Source: Intrasporangium calvum DSM 43043 (GTDB lineage Bacteria > Actinomycetota > Actinomycetes > Actinomycetales > Dermatophilaceae). From it: 64,000 nucleotides of DNA. The stretch lies in NCBI RefSeq assembly GCF_000184685.1, contig NC_014830.1:3162001-3226000 (forward strand), written 5' to 3'. Below the pieces are notes generated by a model that was not told the DNA's origin, did not search any database, and saw only the letters and a program-made list of their open reading frames with translations. A program made the translations under genes and the position numbers. Below, piece after piece: positions 1 through 6,569 of this stretch. The first letter of the stretch is position 1. Each line of letters begins with the position of its first letter.

Positions 1-1
1 C

Positions 2-361
2 GAGCTCGGGGCCTGGCAGACCGTGTCCTGGGCTCTGGTCGTGTGCTCGCCACTGATGCTGGCCCTGACGGCGGTAGCGGTCGGCAGCCAGCCACCGTCA
101 GGCACACCCGTGCAGTGGGCGGCCTTCGCCTACCTCGGCGTCGTCAGCATGTTCCTCGGCTTCTTCGCCTGGTACCACGGTCTGGGCATCGGACCCATGG
201 CACAGGTCAGCCAGGTCCAGCTCGTCCAACCCGTCCTCTCCATCCTGTGGGCCGGGCTACTGCTGGGCGAACATCTCACGCGGGCAACAGTCTTCGGCGG
301 CCTGATCGTCATCCTGTGCGCCGGCGCCGCCGTACGCGTGCGGCTGGAGCGACGTGCTTGA
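2..361 (+). CDS. EamA/DMT-family transporter, C-terminal part (5' end outside window)
   Basis: The open frame runs in from the left edge, so the true start lies outside the window. About 119 residues are visible. They hold roughly four hydrophobic helices, the loop with GLGIGPMAQVSQVQLVQP, and the final helix after LLGEHLTRATVFGG, the usual ending of the second EamA repeat. The family exports small metabolites such as amino acids across the inner membrane; the substrate cannot be read from this fragment. No functional partner is visible, because the next 1.2 kb is gene-poor island DNA. Confidence 0.8.
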   Translation, partial: ELGAWQTVSWALVVCSPLMLALTAVAVGSQPPSGTPVQWAAFAYLGVVSMFLGFFAWYHGLGIGPMAQVSQVQLVQPVLSILWAGLLLGEHLTRATVFGGLIVILCAGAAVRVRLERRA

Positions 362-713
362 CTCAACCCCCTGACTCACCACCCTTGGACTCACGCGACC
401 CGCTCGCCTCTCGTCGGAGCAGGCAGGCCGCGCATGAGGATCCGCACGAGACGCCACCCGTTCGGCTCCGATGCGCCCGGCCGAGCTGGATGTGGCGATA
501 CCGGGGCAGGGCCTCGACAACCATCGCTGAACGCACGATGTGGTCTGCGGCCCAAGCCCCAACGGCGCGCACCCACCTTGGACGACAGACCGTCCGCACC
601 AACAGCGAGGGCCATCTCGAGCTGGTGCGCTGGTCGGCACAGTCCGACGAGGACAATCAACCACGACGAAGTGGACGTTCGAGCCGGCGACACCCACCTG
701 GAGGATCGAGGGC

Positions 714-983
714 TCAGGTGGTGCGTACGTCGGCCTGGAGGGCACGCCTCGGCTGGGACCTGGTCACGGGGTGCTGGGCTTCGATGTGGAGGCTCCAGCC
801 GAGAGCGGTGAAGAGCAGCATCCAGAGCCCGATGGCCAGTCGGGCGATGACGAATCCACCGAACATCCCGGGTGTCAGGACTGCGAAGGTGGCGATTCCG
901 ATCGCCAACGGCGTCCATCGCCGCCTACCGGGCCATACCTCATCCGACCACCGCACTGCGCTGACGTCCGAGCTGCTCGCGGC
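714..983 (-). pseudogene. Possible membrane-protein remnant
   Basis: In this minus-strand frame a stretch containing WTPLAIGIATFAVLTPGMFG, then FVIARLAIGLWMLLFTALGW, reads like one or two transmembrane helices, unlike the surrounding low-complexity frames. It ends in HPVTRSQPRRALQADVRTT and a stop. Upstream, the frame runs into the duplicated XRE-promoter segment, so no natural start is left. The family is not recognised. It may be a broken 3' gene end or a chance hydrophobic frame. Confidence 0.3.
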
Positions 984-1054
984 GGGCTGAGTCGCCGAGG
1001 TCAACAACACCCTCGACCCGGACTCCTTCACCAGCCGCCCAAGTACTGGCGGTG

Positions 1055-1225
1055 CCATCCGATGAGATACGTCAGCGGCGCAGCGCCTCGACCACGCCCG
1101 GAGCCAGCCTTCCGGCACTATCTGAGGACGTCGCCGCCCTCGAACGCCACGGCCCCGCGGAGTCCGCGGCCACGCCATGAACTTCACGGTCTCTGAGTGG
1201 AGCCATCGCAATCTGGACGGTCGGG
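1055..1225. repeat. Diverged copy of the XRE-gene promoter region (other copy about 5116-5285)
   Basis: The stretch starting ATCCGATGAGATACGT and continuing AGCGGCGCAGCGCCTCG recurs near 5120-5150. The similarity resumes over GCCACGCCATGAACTTCACGG versus its counterpart at about 5230-5250, and extends to GACGGTC. Indels and substitutions separate the copies. Here the left arm of the CGTATC/GATACG operator is lost and no regulator gene follows, so this looks like the scar of a second related element. Confidence 0.6.
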
Positions 1226-1226
1226 G

Positions 1227-1301
1227 TTTACAGCCGGGGTGCTCGTGGTGCTGACCTGTCGGGACTCAGTCGGATCCCAAACTTCCGCACAATTTCCGCA
1301 C
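1227..1301. other. Attachment-site-like trace with paired TTCCGCAC boxes
   Basis: TTTACAGCCGGGGTGCTC resembles TTTACAGCCGGGTGCTC at 5583-5599, which directly follows the tRNA-Tyr-derived repeat. About 55 bp later come TTCCGCAC at 1283-1290 and 1294-1301, 11 bp apart start to start, as at 5378/5389 and 5639/5650. Inference: this is the outer end of an older element that used the same tRNA-Tyr site. Confidence 0.4.
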
Positions 1302-1555
1302 CGCCAGTCGGCCGGTCCCGTGGCCAGTCGGTCATCAACGGACCCGCAGGATGGGTCGGCCATGAGGGCGGGCCACCCGCCCAGATAGGGCTAGGCCCCA
1401 CCCCCCGGCCAAAATGAGCGTCATCTGCACGCGAAGGCAACAAGGGCGACGGGCTCCACGGAACCCATGCACGGCTGGAAGCCAGTCTGGCCCGCTCCAC
1501 GTCGCTGCGAGAGCCTGGAGGACACAGCGCCCAAATCGTTTAGGGGGAGTGAACA

Positions 1556-1585
1556 TTGACTGTTTACGTGGGCTAAACTACCGTG
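1556..1585 (+). promoter_or_regulatory. hicAB promoter with inverted-repeat operator
   Basis: A perfect inverted repeat GTTTA (1562-1566) and TAAAC (1574-1578), 7 bp apart, overlaps the -10-like hexamer TAAACT (1574-1579). Exactly six bases separate that hexamer from the second of two adjacent GTG codons (1586), the spacing expected of a leaderless transcript. Repression by the HicB protein through this palindrome is an inference from the family's usual autoregulation. Confidence 0.5.
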
Positions 1586-1798
1586 GTGCCGAAGCCGATG
1601 AAGTACCGGGACGTCGCCAGAGCGCTCAAGAAGCAGGGCTGCACCAGCCGCCCCGGCAAGGGTGATCATGAGGTGTGGACGTGTCCGTGCGACCAGAAGC
1701 ACCGCGCTGTGGTCACAAAGCCGGGCGAGATCTCCCCCGGCGTCATAGGGGACGCGATCAAGAAGATGGCATGCCTGCCGAAGGGATGGCTGCAGTGA
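1586..1798 (+). CDS. hicA: HicA-family mRNA interferase toxin
   Basis: This small basic protein of about 70 residues starts MKYRDVARALKKQGC after a few leader residues. It has the HicA dsRBD-like pattern: a GCTSRPGKGDHEVW segment carrying the catalytic histidine (G-x-H), then a strand ending in PGEISPGVIGDAIKK. HicA toxins cleave mRNA and are neutralised by HicB. Possible starts are GTG 1583, GTG 1586 and ATG 1598. 1586 fits leaderless initiation best, while ATG 1598 matches the family's usual N-terminus. hicB overlaps its 3' end, so the two are translationally coupled. Confidence 0.85.
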   Translation: MPKPMKYRDVARALKKQGCTSRPGKGDHEVWTCPCDQKHRAVVTKPGEISPGVIGDAIKKMACLPKGWLQ

Positions 1799-2322
1799 GC
1801 ACCAAGACATACAGGGCCGAAGCGGTCCGTTGGGAGAAGGGCTGGGAAGTCCACATCGAGGGGGTGGGCGTCACGCAGTCCCACAGCCTCGCTGGCACGG
1901 AACAGGCAGCCCGGGACTACATCAGCAGCCTCTACGACCTCGCAGACAATGCCGACTTCGAGGTGACCGTGACGCCGCGCCTGGGTGAGATCGCCGAGCT
2001 GGTGCAGACCGCGAAGGCCAAGCGCAACGAGGCAGACGAAGCCAATAGCGCCGCCGCGGCGGCCGTGCGGCTGGTCGCCGCGAAGCTACTGGCGAAAGGC
2101 CTGTCCACGGCGGACGCTGCAACCGTCCTTGGGGTTACCAAGGGGCGAGTTTCTCAGCTGACATCCGCGGGCGCTGCCACCAAGCGCACGAGCACAGCGA
2201 CCAAGGCTGGCCCCGTACGCGTGACGCGGGGGAGCAAGGTTCACAAGGCGCGCGGTGCATCCACCACCAAGCACAAGAAGGCGGAGCCGGATCCCAAGGC
2301 AGCTGTTCGCGTATCTCGATGA
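1786..2322 (+). CDS. hicB: HicB-like antitoxin with C-terminal HTH
   Basis: The predicted antitoxin has 178 residues. The N-terminal part (residues about 4-60: TYRAEAVRWEKGWEVHIEGV and the following strands) is the HicB partial-RNase-H-like fold that binds HicA. Residues about 100-125 (LSTADAATVLGVTKGRVSQL) form a helix-turn-helix for operator binding. The tail is Lys/Thr/Ala-rich and probably disordered. Start ATG 1786 or GTG 1795; the latter overlaps the hicA stop as GTGA and has AAGGG nine bases upstream. Toxin-first order is usual for hicAB. Confidence 0.8.
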   Translation: MAAVSTKTYRAEAVRWEKGWEVHIEGVGVTQSHSLAGTEQAARDYISSLYDLADNADFEVTVTPRLGEIAELVQTAKAKRNEADEANSAAAAAVRLVAAKLLAKGLSTADAATVLGVTKGRVSQLTSAGAATKRTSTATKAGPVRVTRGSKVHKARGASTTKHKKAEPDPKAAVRVSR

Positions 2323-2496
2323 GCACGGTGGGTGCGAAGTCGCGAACTGTCGCCACTGGCCCGCGTCATAACGCCGCGATAGCGTCGGTCTGACTTGGCA
2401 TCTTGGCGAGCGTGTTGAGCGCGGCCCGAGCGTGCCGCGGACCAAGCTCTGGGGATCTCGGGATCGGGCAGACGACGGGTGGTCGCGATCCAGGCA

Positions 2497-3099
2497 TTAG
2501 CGGCCCTTCGTCGTCCGCTCCGGCAGCTGCTCAAGGGTGACTCCTCCGGGCTGCCACCGGATCCCGGGGATGGAATGGAGCGGCGCGAACGGGTCGGCTG
2601 CGTTTTGCCAGGCGACCGCGAGACTTTCTGCGATCAGCTGTGCCTGTGCCGGGTTGGCCTGCACAGCCAGCCGGCGCAACTGGTCGACATCGGTCAGCTT
2701 GACGGTGACCGTCCAGGCAGCCTTTCCCCTGTCGATGGACGCTGCCACCGCCTCGCTCTCCACCGAGAGGATCCGGAACGCGCCGGCCTCCCGTAGCTCG
2801 TCCAGACCATCGGTTGGCCAGATGAGCCAAGCGAGGGCGTCGAACGCCTCGTTGGCTCGCGCCACCCCGTCGCTGTCCTGCGGCTCGCAGGTCTGCGGGT
2901 CGGCAGGCAGGTTGATCATCACGCCGTCTTCTTCGGCCCGCGCATAGGCCTCAAGAAGGGCACCGGCGTCCACGACGGTGACCGCGGCGGTCGTCGTGAG
3001 GCTCCACGTCTCGCGGTTCCTCCCGCACCGCGAGCGTTCGGAAGGACCCGGCTGGTCCAGGTCAGGCAGTTCGAACAGGCCAAGCTGCGTGGCGTCCAT
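2497..3099 (-). CDS. Hypothetical protein (200 aa)
   Basis: This coherent, mildly acidic 200-residue frame has an N-terminus MDATQLGLFELPDLDQPGPS, a central part rich in Ala/Glu/Asp, and an end reading IRWQPGGVTLEQLPERTTKG. There is no signal peptide, membrane helix or known motif. Upstream on the minus strand lies a TAGGGT hexamer eight bases before the ATG and no Shine-Dalgarno, so leaderless translation is possible. It sits between hicB and another unknown gene inside the island. Function unknown. Confidence 0.55.
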   Translation of the reverse strand: MDATQLGLFELPDLDQPGPSERSRCGRNRETWSLTTTAAVTVVDAGALLEAYARAEEDGVMINLPADPQTCEPQDSDGVARANEAFDALAWLIWPTDGLDELREAGAFRILSVESEAVAASIDRGKAAWTVTVKLTDVDQLRRLAVQANPAQAQLIAESLAVAWQNAADPFAPLHSIPGIRWQPGGVTLEQLPERTTKGR

Positions 3100-3252
3100 A
3101 CCGACCGACCCTATGCCGACTCGTCCGGCCCAAGCGATCTCCAGTGGGCGATCGACCCTCCAGTCAGGCCGGCACCGGCGTCACCACGCGACCAACTGCT
3201 TGCCGTCAAGGAGCGTGGCATCTTGGAGCCATGGATACGGCTGTCTGAATCA

Positions 3253-3822
3253 TCAATCGGTATCAGCGGCGCCGGTCAGCGCGTCGAGGGCCGCGTCGAG
3301 TCGCCGCTGACGGGGCCTGTTCGACTCGTGGTTGGCTTCGGCCGCCACGTACCCAATCAGTTCGTCCAAGTCCTCGTCGCTGGCCAGCAGGGCGGCACCC
3401 TCGCCGTGAGCACGGGCCCGATAGACCAGCCGTTCGCAATCCAGGTCGAGCAACCGCAAATCGCGCAACGTTGCGGCGACGCCGGCCGATATGACGATCT
3501 CGTTGACGGCACCAGCGACGGTGAGCTGTCGCGCACGCAGATCGAACGGCGAGCCAGCCCAGTTGCTGATGACGCCCTCGTCGTCGCAGACACTGCACCG
3601 CCAACGAATCGTGGCCGGCGCCTCAGTCCGCTGCACCACCATCCGACCCGGGCAGGGACGGTTAGCTGGCCGGCGCCGACACGGCAGCGCACTCTCCCAC
3701 CCGACGCCCAGGTCTCCGGACGTCGCGGCCCGAACGATGTTGCCCAGTTGCTCGGCCAGCCGTCGAGCCGGACCCGGCACATCGACCGGCAGGACGAGGA
3801 AGTGGTGCAGATCAGTAGCCAT
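3253..3822 (-). CDS. Hypothetical Cys-containing protein (189 aa)
   Basis: The second of two adjacent ATGs (3822) is chosen, with GAGG five bases upstream. Residues about 45-80 contain CRRRPANRPCPGRM and a later CSVCDDEGVISNW, a four-cysteine arrangement that could bind zinc, followed by GSPFDLRARQL. Similar 'C-x5-C ... WRC-x2-C' proteins occur as uncharacterised genes in many actinobacteria, from memory of the family look. The C-terminal half is helical and acidic. It is not obviously co-transcribed with the abiEii-like pair to its right. Confidence 0.6.
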   Translation of the reverse strand: MATDLHHFLVLPVDVPGPARRLAEQLGNIVRAATSGDLGVGWESALPCRRRPANRPCPGRMVVQRTEAPATIRWRCSVCDDEGVISNWAGSPFDLRARQLTVAGAVNEIVISAGVAATLRDLRLLDLDCERLVYRARAHGEGAALLASDEDLDELIGYVAAEANHESNRPRQRRLDAALDALTGAADTD

Positions 3823-3925
3823 CATTGCCTCGGACACTACCGCTGGAAGAACGCAACGCCCGTGAAACCAGTTCGGGTGCCTCCCTTCCGCGAGTGATAC
3901 GGGGCCGCAACGATCTCGGGACAGT

Positions 3926-4576
3926 TCAGCCGACCCGAAGCTCTGCCGCCCAGTCTGCAAAGAACACTCGCAGCGCGGGGACGTCCGTGACCTGTGGGTC
4001 AAGGAGCAGATCGACGTCGGTATAGGCGTCGAGGCGGTCGATCATCGAGGCGAGGACCTGCGTGTCGAACCCCAGGTCGATCATCGCTGCCTGTGTGAGC
4101 AGCGTTGGCTTCCCGAAGAGCCCGGTCAAGGAATACACATCGACGAAGTCGCGGGCGGCGGCTCGGTCGAACAGCGCGATCAGCTTACGGCCGGCGAGTT
4201 CTTCCGGCGCGAAGGTCGGTCCAGCGACGCTGGCTCTCGCCGGCATGCCTGGCCTGGACTCGAGCGCCAGGTCAACCAACAAGTCCCCCTCCCGCCCGTG
4301 GATGAGCAGGCGGCAGAAATCACCCGAGCCTTGAAGGTGCTCCACCGCCCATCCCCGGGCGCGCGCGGCAGTGGTGAACTCATCCTTGGCACGTACCACG
4401 TCGCCAACCCCGCGCACAGTGAAGAAGTCGAGATCCTGTGTCGGCCGGTGAGTCAGTTCCTGGGCAAGCAGGGCAGCACCACCGGCCAGGAGGAAACCCT
4501 CAGCAGCCGGCAGGCTGAAGAACACACGCGCAACGTCAAGCTGGAACGGCGTGAGGAGCGAACGATCGCGTCCCAT
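3926..4576 (-). CDS. AbiEii/AbiGii-type nucleotidyltransferase (putative toxin)
   Basis: A 216-residue protein of the DUF1814/AbiEii fold. Residues about 28-50 contain FLLAGGAALLAQ then THRPTQDLDFF: the GG signature and the D-x-D metal-binding pair of the nucleotidyltransferase core. A later ELAGRKLIALFDRAAARDFVD segment matches the conserved 'K...L..R...RDFxD' block. The start ATG 4576 overlaps the stop of the XRE gene (TGATG), so the two form one operon with the regulator first. Related proteins (AbiEii, MenT) transfer nucleotides, in MenT's case onto tRNA. Toxic activity here is inferred from family and gene order. Confidence 0.8.
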   Translation of the reverse strand: MGRDRSLLTPFQLDVARVFFSLPAAEGFLLAGGAALLAQELTHRPTQDLDFFTVRGVGDVVRAKDEFTTAARARGWAVEHLQGSGDFCRLLIHGREGDLLVDLALESRPGMPARASVAGPTFAPEELAGRKLIALFDRAAARDFVDVYSLTGLFGKPTLLTQAAMIDLGFDTQVLASMIDRLDAYTDVDLLLDPQVTDVPALRVFFADWAAELRVG

Positions 4577-5088
4577 CAGGCCGCCAGCAGCCGCTCGATC
4601 AGAGGCGCCCACGCGGTCCGCAGATCGGCCGGAAGCACCAGGTTCATCCACTGGTCGACCAGCAGTGCCCCGTCGACATACCGCTCGATATCCGCGCCGT
4701 CGCCCTCGCGAAGGACGATCTCGTACACACGGGCCCGGTCGCGGCGGTCACTGAGCCGGTAGAGCCGATCCGGCTCGGACCAGTTCAACCGCAGGGGAAG
4801 CCGAACCATACCCAACGCCTGTTCCACCGGCAGCCGCGGCAACCGGTCAGGGACGGCATACCGCTTGCCCCTCCGGCCCGTCACGGCCCGGAAACTCAGG
4901 CGCGGGCGGACGTCCAGCTCGTACCCACTCGCTGCCAGCAACCGCTCGACGGTCCCCAGGGACGGAGACTTGCGCCCATGCTCATAGGCGGACACAGCCG
5001 TGCGTGACGTGCGCGCCCGCTCCGCCAACTCCTGTTGGCTCAGCCCAGCGCCACGACGCGCCCGCTCCAACACATTGCTGCCAGCCAT
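4576..5088 (-). CDS. XRE-family HTH regulator, putative antitoxin of the AbiEii pair
   Basis: A 170-residue protein. Residues 5-60 are a classical XRE helix-turn-helix (LERARRGAGLSQQELAERAR, then TSRTAVSAYEHGRKSPS). The remainder (RLPVEQALGMVRLPLRLNWS to the end) is an unassigned domain with many Arg, Asp and Trp residues. Start ATG 5088 is chosen because GGGAG lies five bases upstream; ATG 5100 and 5115 are in frame but have poorer sites. The perfect inverted repeat at 5116-5133 suggests autoregulation. XRE-type rather than AbiEi-type partners are less usual for AbiEii proteins. Confidence 0.78.
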   Translation of the reverse strand: MAGSNVLERARRGAGLSQQELAERARTSRTAVSAYEHGRKSPSLGTVERLLAASGYELDVRPRLSFRAVTGRRGKRYAVPDRLPRLPVEQALGMVRLPLRLNWSEPDRLYRLSDRRDRARVYEIVLREGDGADIERYVDGALLVDQWMNLVLPADLRTAWAPLIERLLAA

Positions 5089-5113
5089 CTCCACTCCCAT
5101 CTCACCCGCACCC

Positions 5114-5133
5114 ATCGTATCCGATGAGATACG
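5114..5133 (-). promoter_or_regulatory. Operator/-10 of the XRE-abiEii operon
   Basis: CGTATC (5116-5121) and GATACG (5128-5133) form a perfect inverted repeat with a 6-bp spacer. On the minus strand TACGAT (5119-5114) fits the TANNNT -10 pattern and overlaps one arm, putting the transcript start near 5107, about 20 bases before ATG 5088. Binding by the XRE protein is inferred. Confidence 0.5.
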
Positions 5134-5828
5134 TAAGCGGCGCAGCGCCTCGGCCACAGTGGTGCGAGCCCTCCGCACCAATCGAGGACGAAGCTGCCCC
5201 CGAGCGCCACGGTCTCGCAGAGTCCGCGGCCATGCCATGAGCTTCACGGACTCTGAATGCGACGCCATCGCTATGGGGACGGTCAGGATTTCCGCTCCGA
5301 TTGCATACCCCCTCCCCCGCGTTGCTGCAGGTCAGGCGATGTACGAGTCCGCACGGCGCGCCGGAAGGGGACGCAACTTCCGCACGCATTCCGCACGGGC
5401 GTCGATGCGCCTCGCGTTTCCGCAGGTCAGCGACCCGGCGTCTCACCTTCGGCATCGGTTGCGCGAGATACCCCACCGGGGTACGTGCGAGAGGCCCTGG
5501 CCGGCGTTTCCGCTGGTCAGGGCCTCTTGGGGCACTACGTGGCAGGTGAAGGATTCGAACCTTCGAAGCTTTCGCGACGGATTTACAGCCGGGTGCTCCC
5601 GGGCGGCTGAACTGCCCAAGCGTGGCTCAGCGACGAACTTCCCCACGATTTCCGCACGGGTATGTCGGGCAACCCCGCCCAAATGGGTGGTCAACGACGC
5701 CGCGTACGGCGCATCTCATGCTTCAAGCCAGCCAGCGCCGCCCCGGCCGCTGGTAGAGCCCCCTGCCCCCCGGTCCCAAGCGTCATTCTTGCTCATGAGC
5801 CGTCCGGTGAGCGGGTCCCGGACCGGAC
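5134..5828. other. Gene-free junction region between two island segments
   Basis: This 0.7-kb stretch contains no supported gene. It holds the rest of the duplicated promoter segment (to about 5285), a TTCCGCAC pair (5378-5385 and 5389-5396), the tRNA-Tyr-derived repeat with its terminator hairpin (5491-5588), and a second box pair (5639-5646 TTCCCCAC, 5650-5657 TTCCGCAC). The layout is that of an att region with integrase-binding sites. Confidence 0.55.
5491..5588 (-). repeat. Partial tRNA-Tyr 3' end: attachment-site repeat
   Basis: Positions 5539-5588 are identical over 50 bp to 13159-13208, the 3' part of the intact tRNA-Tyr gene including the T arm and most of the anticodon loop. Similarity extends outward to 5491 with a few differences, including the terminator-like hairpin GAGGCCCTG/CAGGGCCTC (5491-5499, 5518-5526). 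After 5588 the sequence departs from the tRNA, so no working tRNA is made. A direct repeat of a tRNA 3' end is the classic product of tyrosine-integrase insertion. Confidence 0.85.
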
Positions 5829-6569
5829 CTACCGTTGTTGCACCACACGGTCTATCTGCTTTAGGGCCTTTCGAGCCTCACTCTGGACATGTTCAGCCTG
5901 ATCACTCAACTTGCTCGCGATGAAGTCTCGGGCAGGGACGTGCCCCAACTTCCCAAGACCCTCAATCGCATATCCCACAATCGATATTTCACGGTCATTC
6001 AGAAGACTCATGAGCACTGAAGGGACGCGTGGATGCCTAGTTCTTGGCAATCCCCATACAATGCGCGCCCGGGCACGGCCATACTTCACATCCAACGCCA
6101 GTTCAATGAGTTCGTCAGATATTGCCGGATTGGCCAATATTCCTAGGCCGTTGCCGATAACCCACCTAATTCTCTCTTGCGGAGGGTCCGCATCGGGTCC
6201 AGCTGTGGGATCGACAAGGTGCGCTGGAGGCTCCCGGAACAGTTTCAAGAACAGGGGTGCAACCTGCCGAGCGGCGAACTTGACCGCTAAAGTTCTTAAA
6301 ACATCCTCGACAAGTGGCAAGTAGGTGATGCCATGCAATGCCTCGATCAGAATTGGGATAGCGTCGCGATACGGTTTGGACGAATTCCTCAGGTCCCCTA
6401 CGGAATCGAGCTTGTAGCCAGCCGCCCGCAACGAGGCAAGCAAGTCCGCCCCCGCTTCGAGATATAGGGCTCTTGCTCGACTCATCGACGGATCTTGCTC
6501 GCGGAAACGCTGCATTCTGGGAGAATGCAGGAACTCTTGAAATTCATCCTTATTGCTTTTGGAAATCAT
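5829..6569 (-). CDS. HEAT-repeat protein, probable immunity protein for the adjacent toxin
   Basis: A 246-residue protein of visibly lower GC than its neighbours. The C-terminal half shows HEAT/armadillo-like helical pairs (SDELIELALDVKYGRARARI, PSVLMSLLNDREISIVGYAI, EGLGKLGHVPARDFIASKLS). The N-terminus MISKSNKDEFQEFLHSPRM is charged with no signal peptide, so the protein is cytosolic. Its ATG (6569) overlaps the toxin stop as ATGA, so it is co-translated with the toxin tip. Position, coupling and shared low GC argue for immunity; HEAT-repeat immunity proteins are known in polymorphic toxin systems. Specific binding to this toxin is an inference. Confidence 0.7.
   Translation of the reverse strand: MISKSNKDEFQEFLHSPRMQRFREQDPSMSRARALYLEAGADLLASLRAAGYKLDSVGDLRNSSKPYRDAIPILIEALHGITYLPLVEDVLRTLAVKFAARQVAPLFLKLFREPPAHLVDPTAGPDADPPQERIRWVIGNGLGILANPAISDELIELALDVKYGRARARIVWGLPRTRHPRVPSVLMSLLNDREISIVGYAIEGLGKLGHVPARDFIASKLSDQAEHVQSEARKALKQIDRVVQQR

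Larger units (their letters stand above)
362..1555. other. Gene-poor island edge with remnants
   Basis: No convincing intact gene is seen in this 1.2-kb stretch. It holds a possible membrane-protein remnant (714-983, minus), a diverged copy of the promoter region of the XRE regulator found near 5.1 kb (1055-1225), and a short trace of the tRNA-Tyr attachment sequence followed by paired TTCCGCAC boxes (1227-1301). The open frames on both strands here have the arginine/proline-rich look of shadow frames. Confidence 0.5.
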
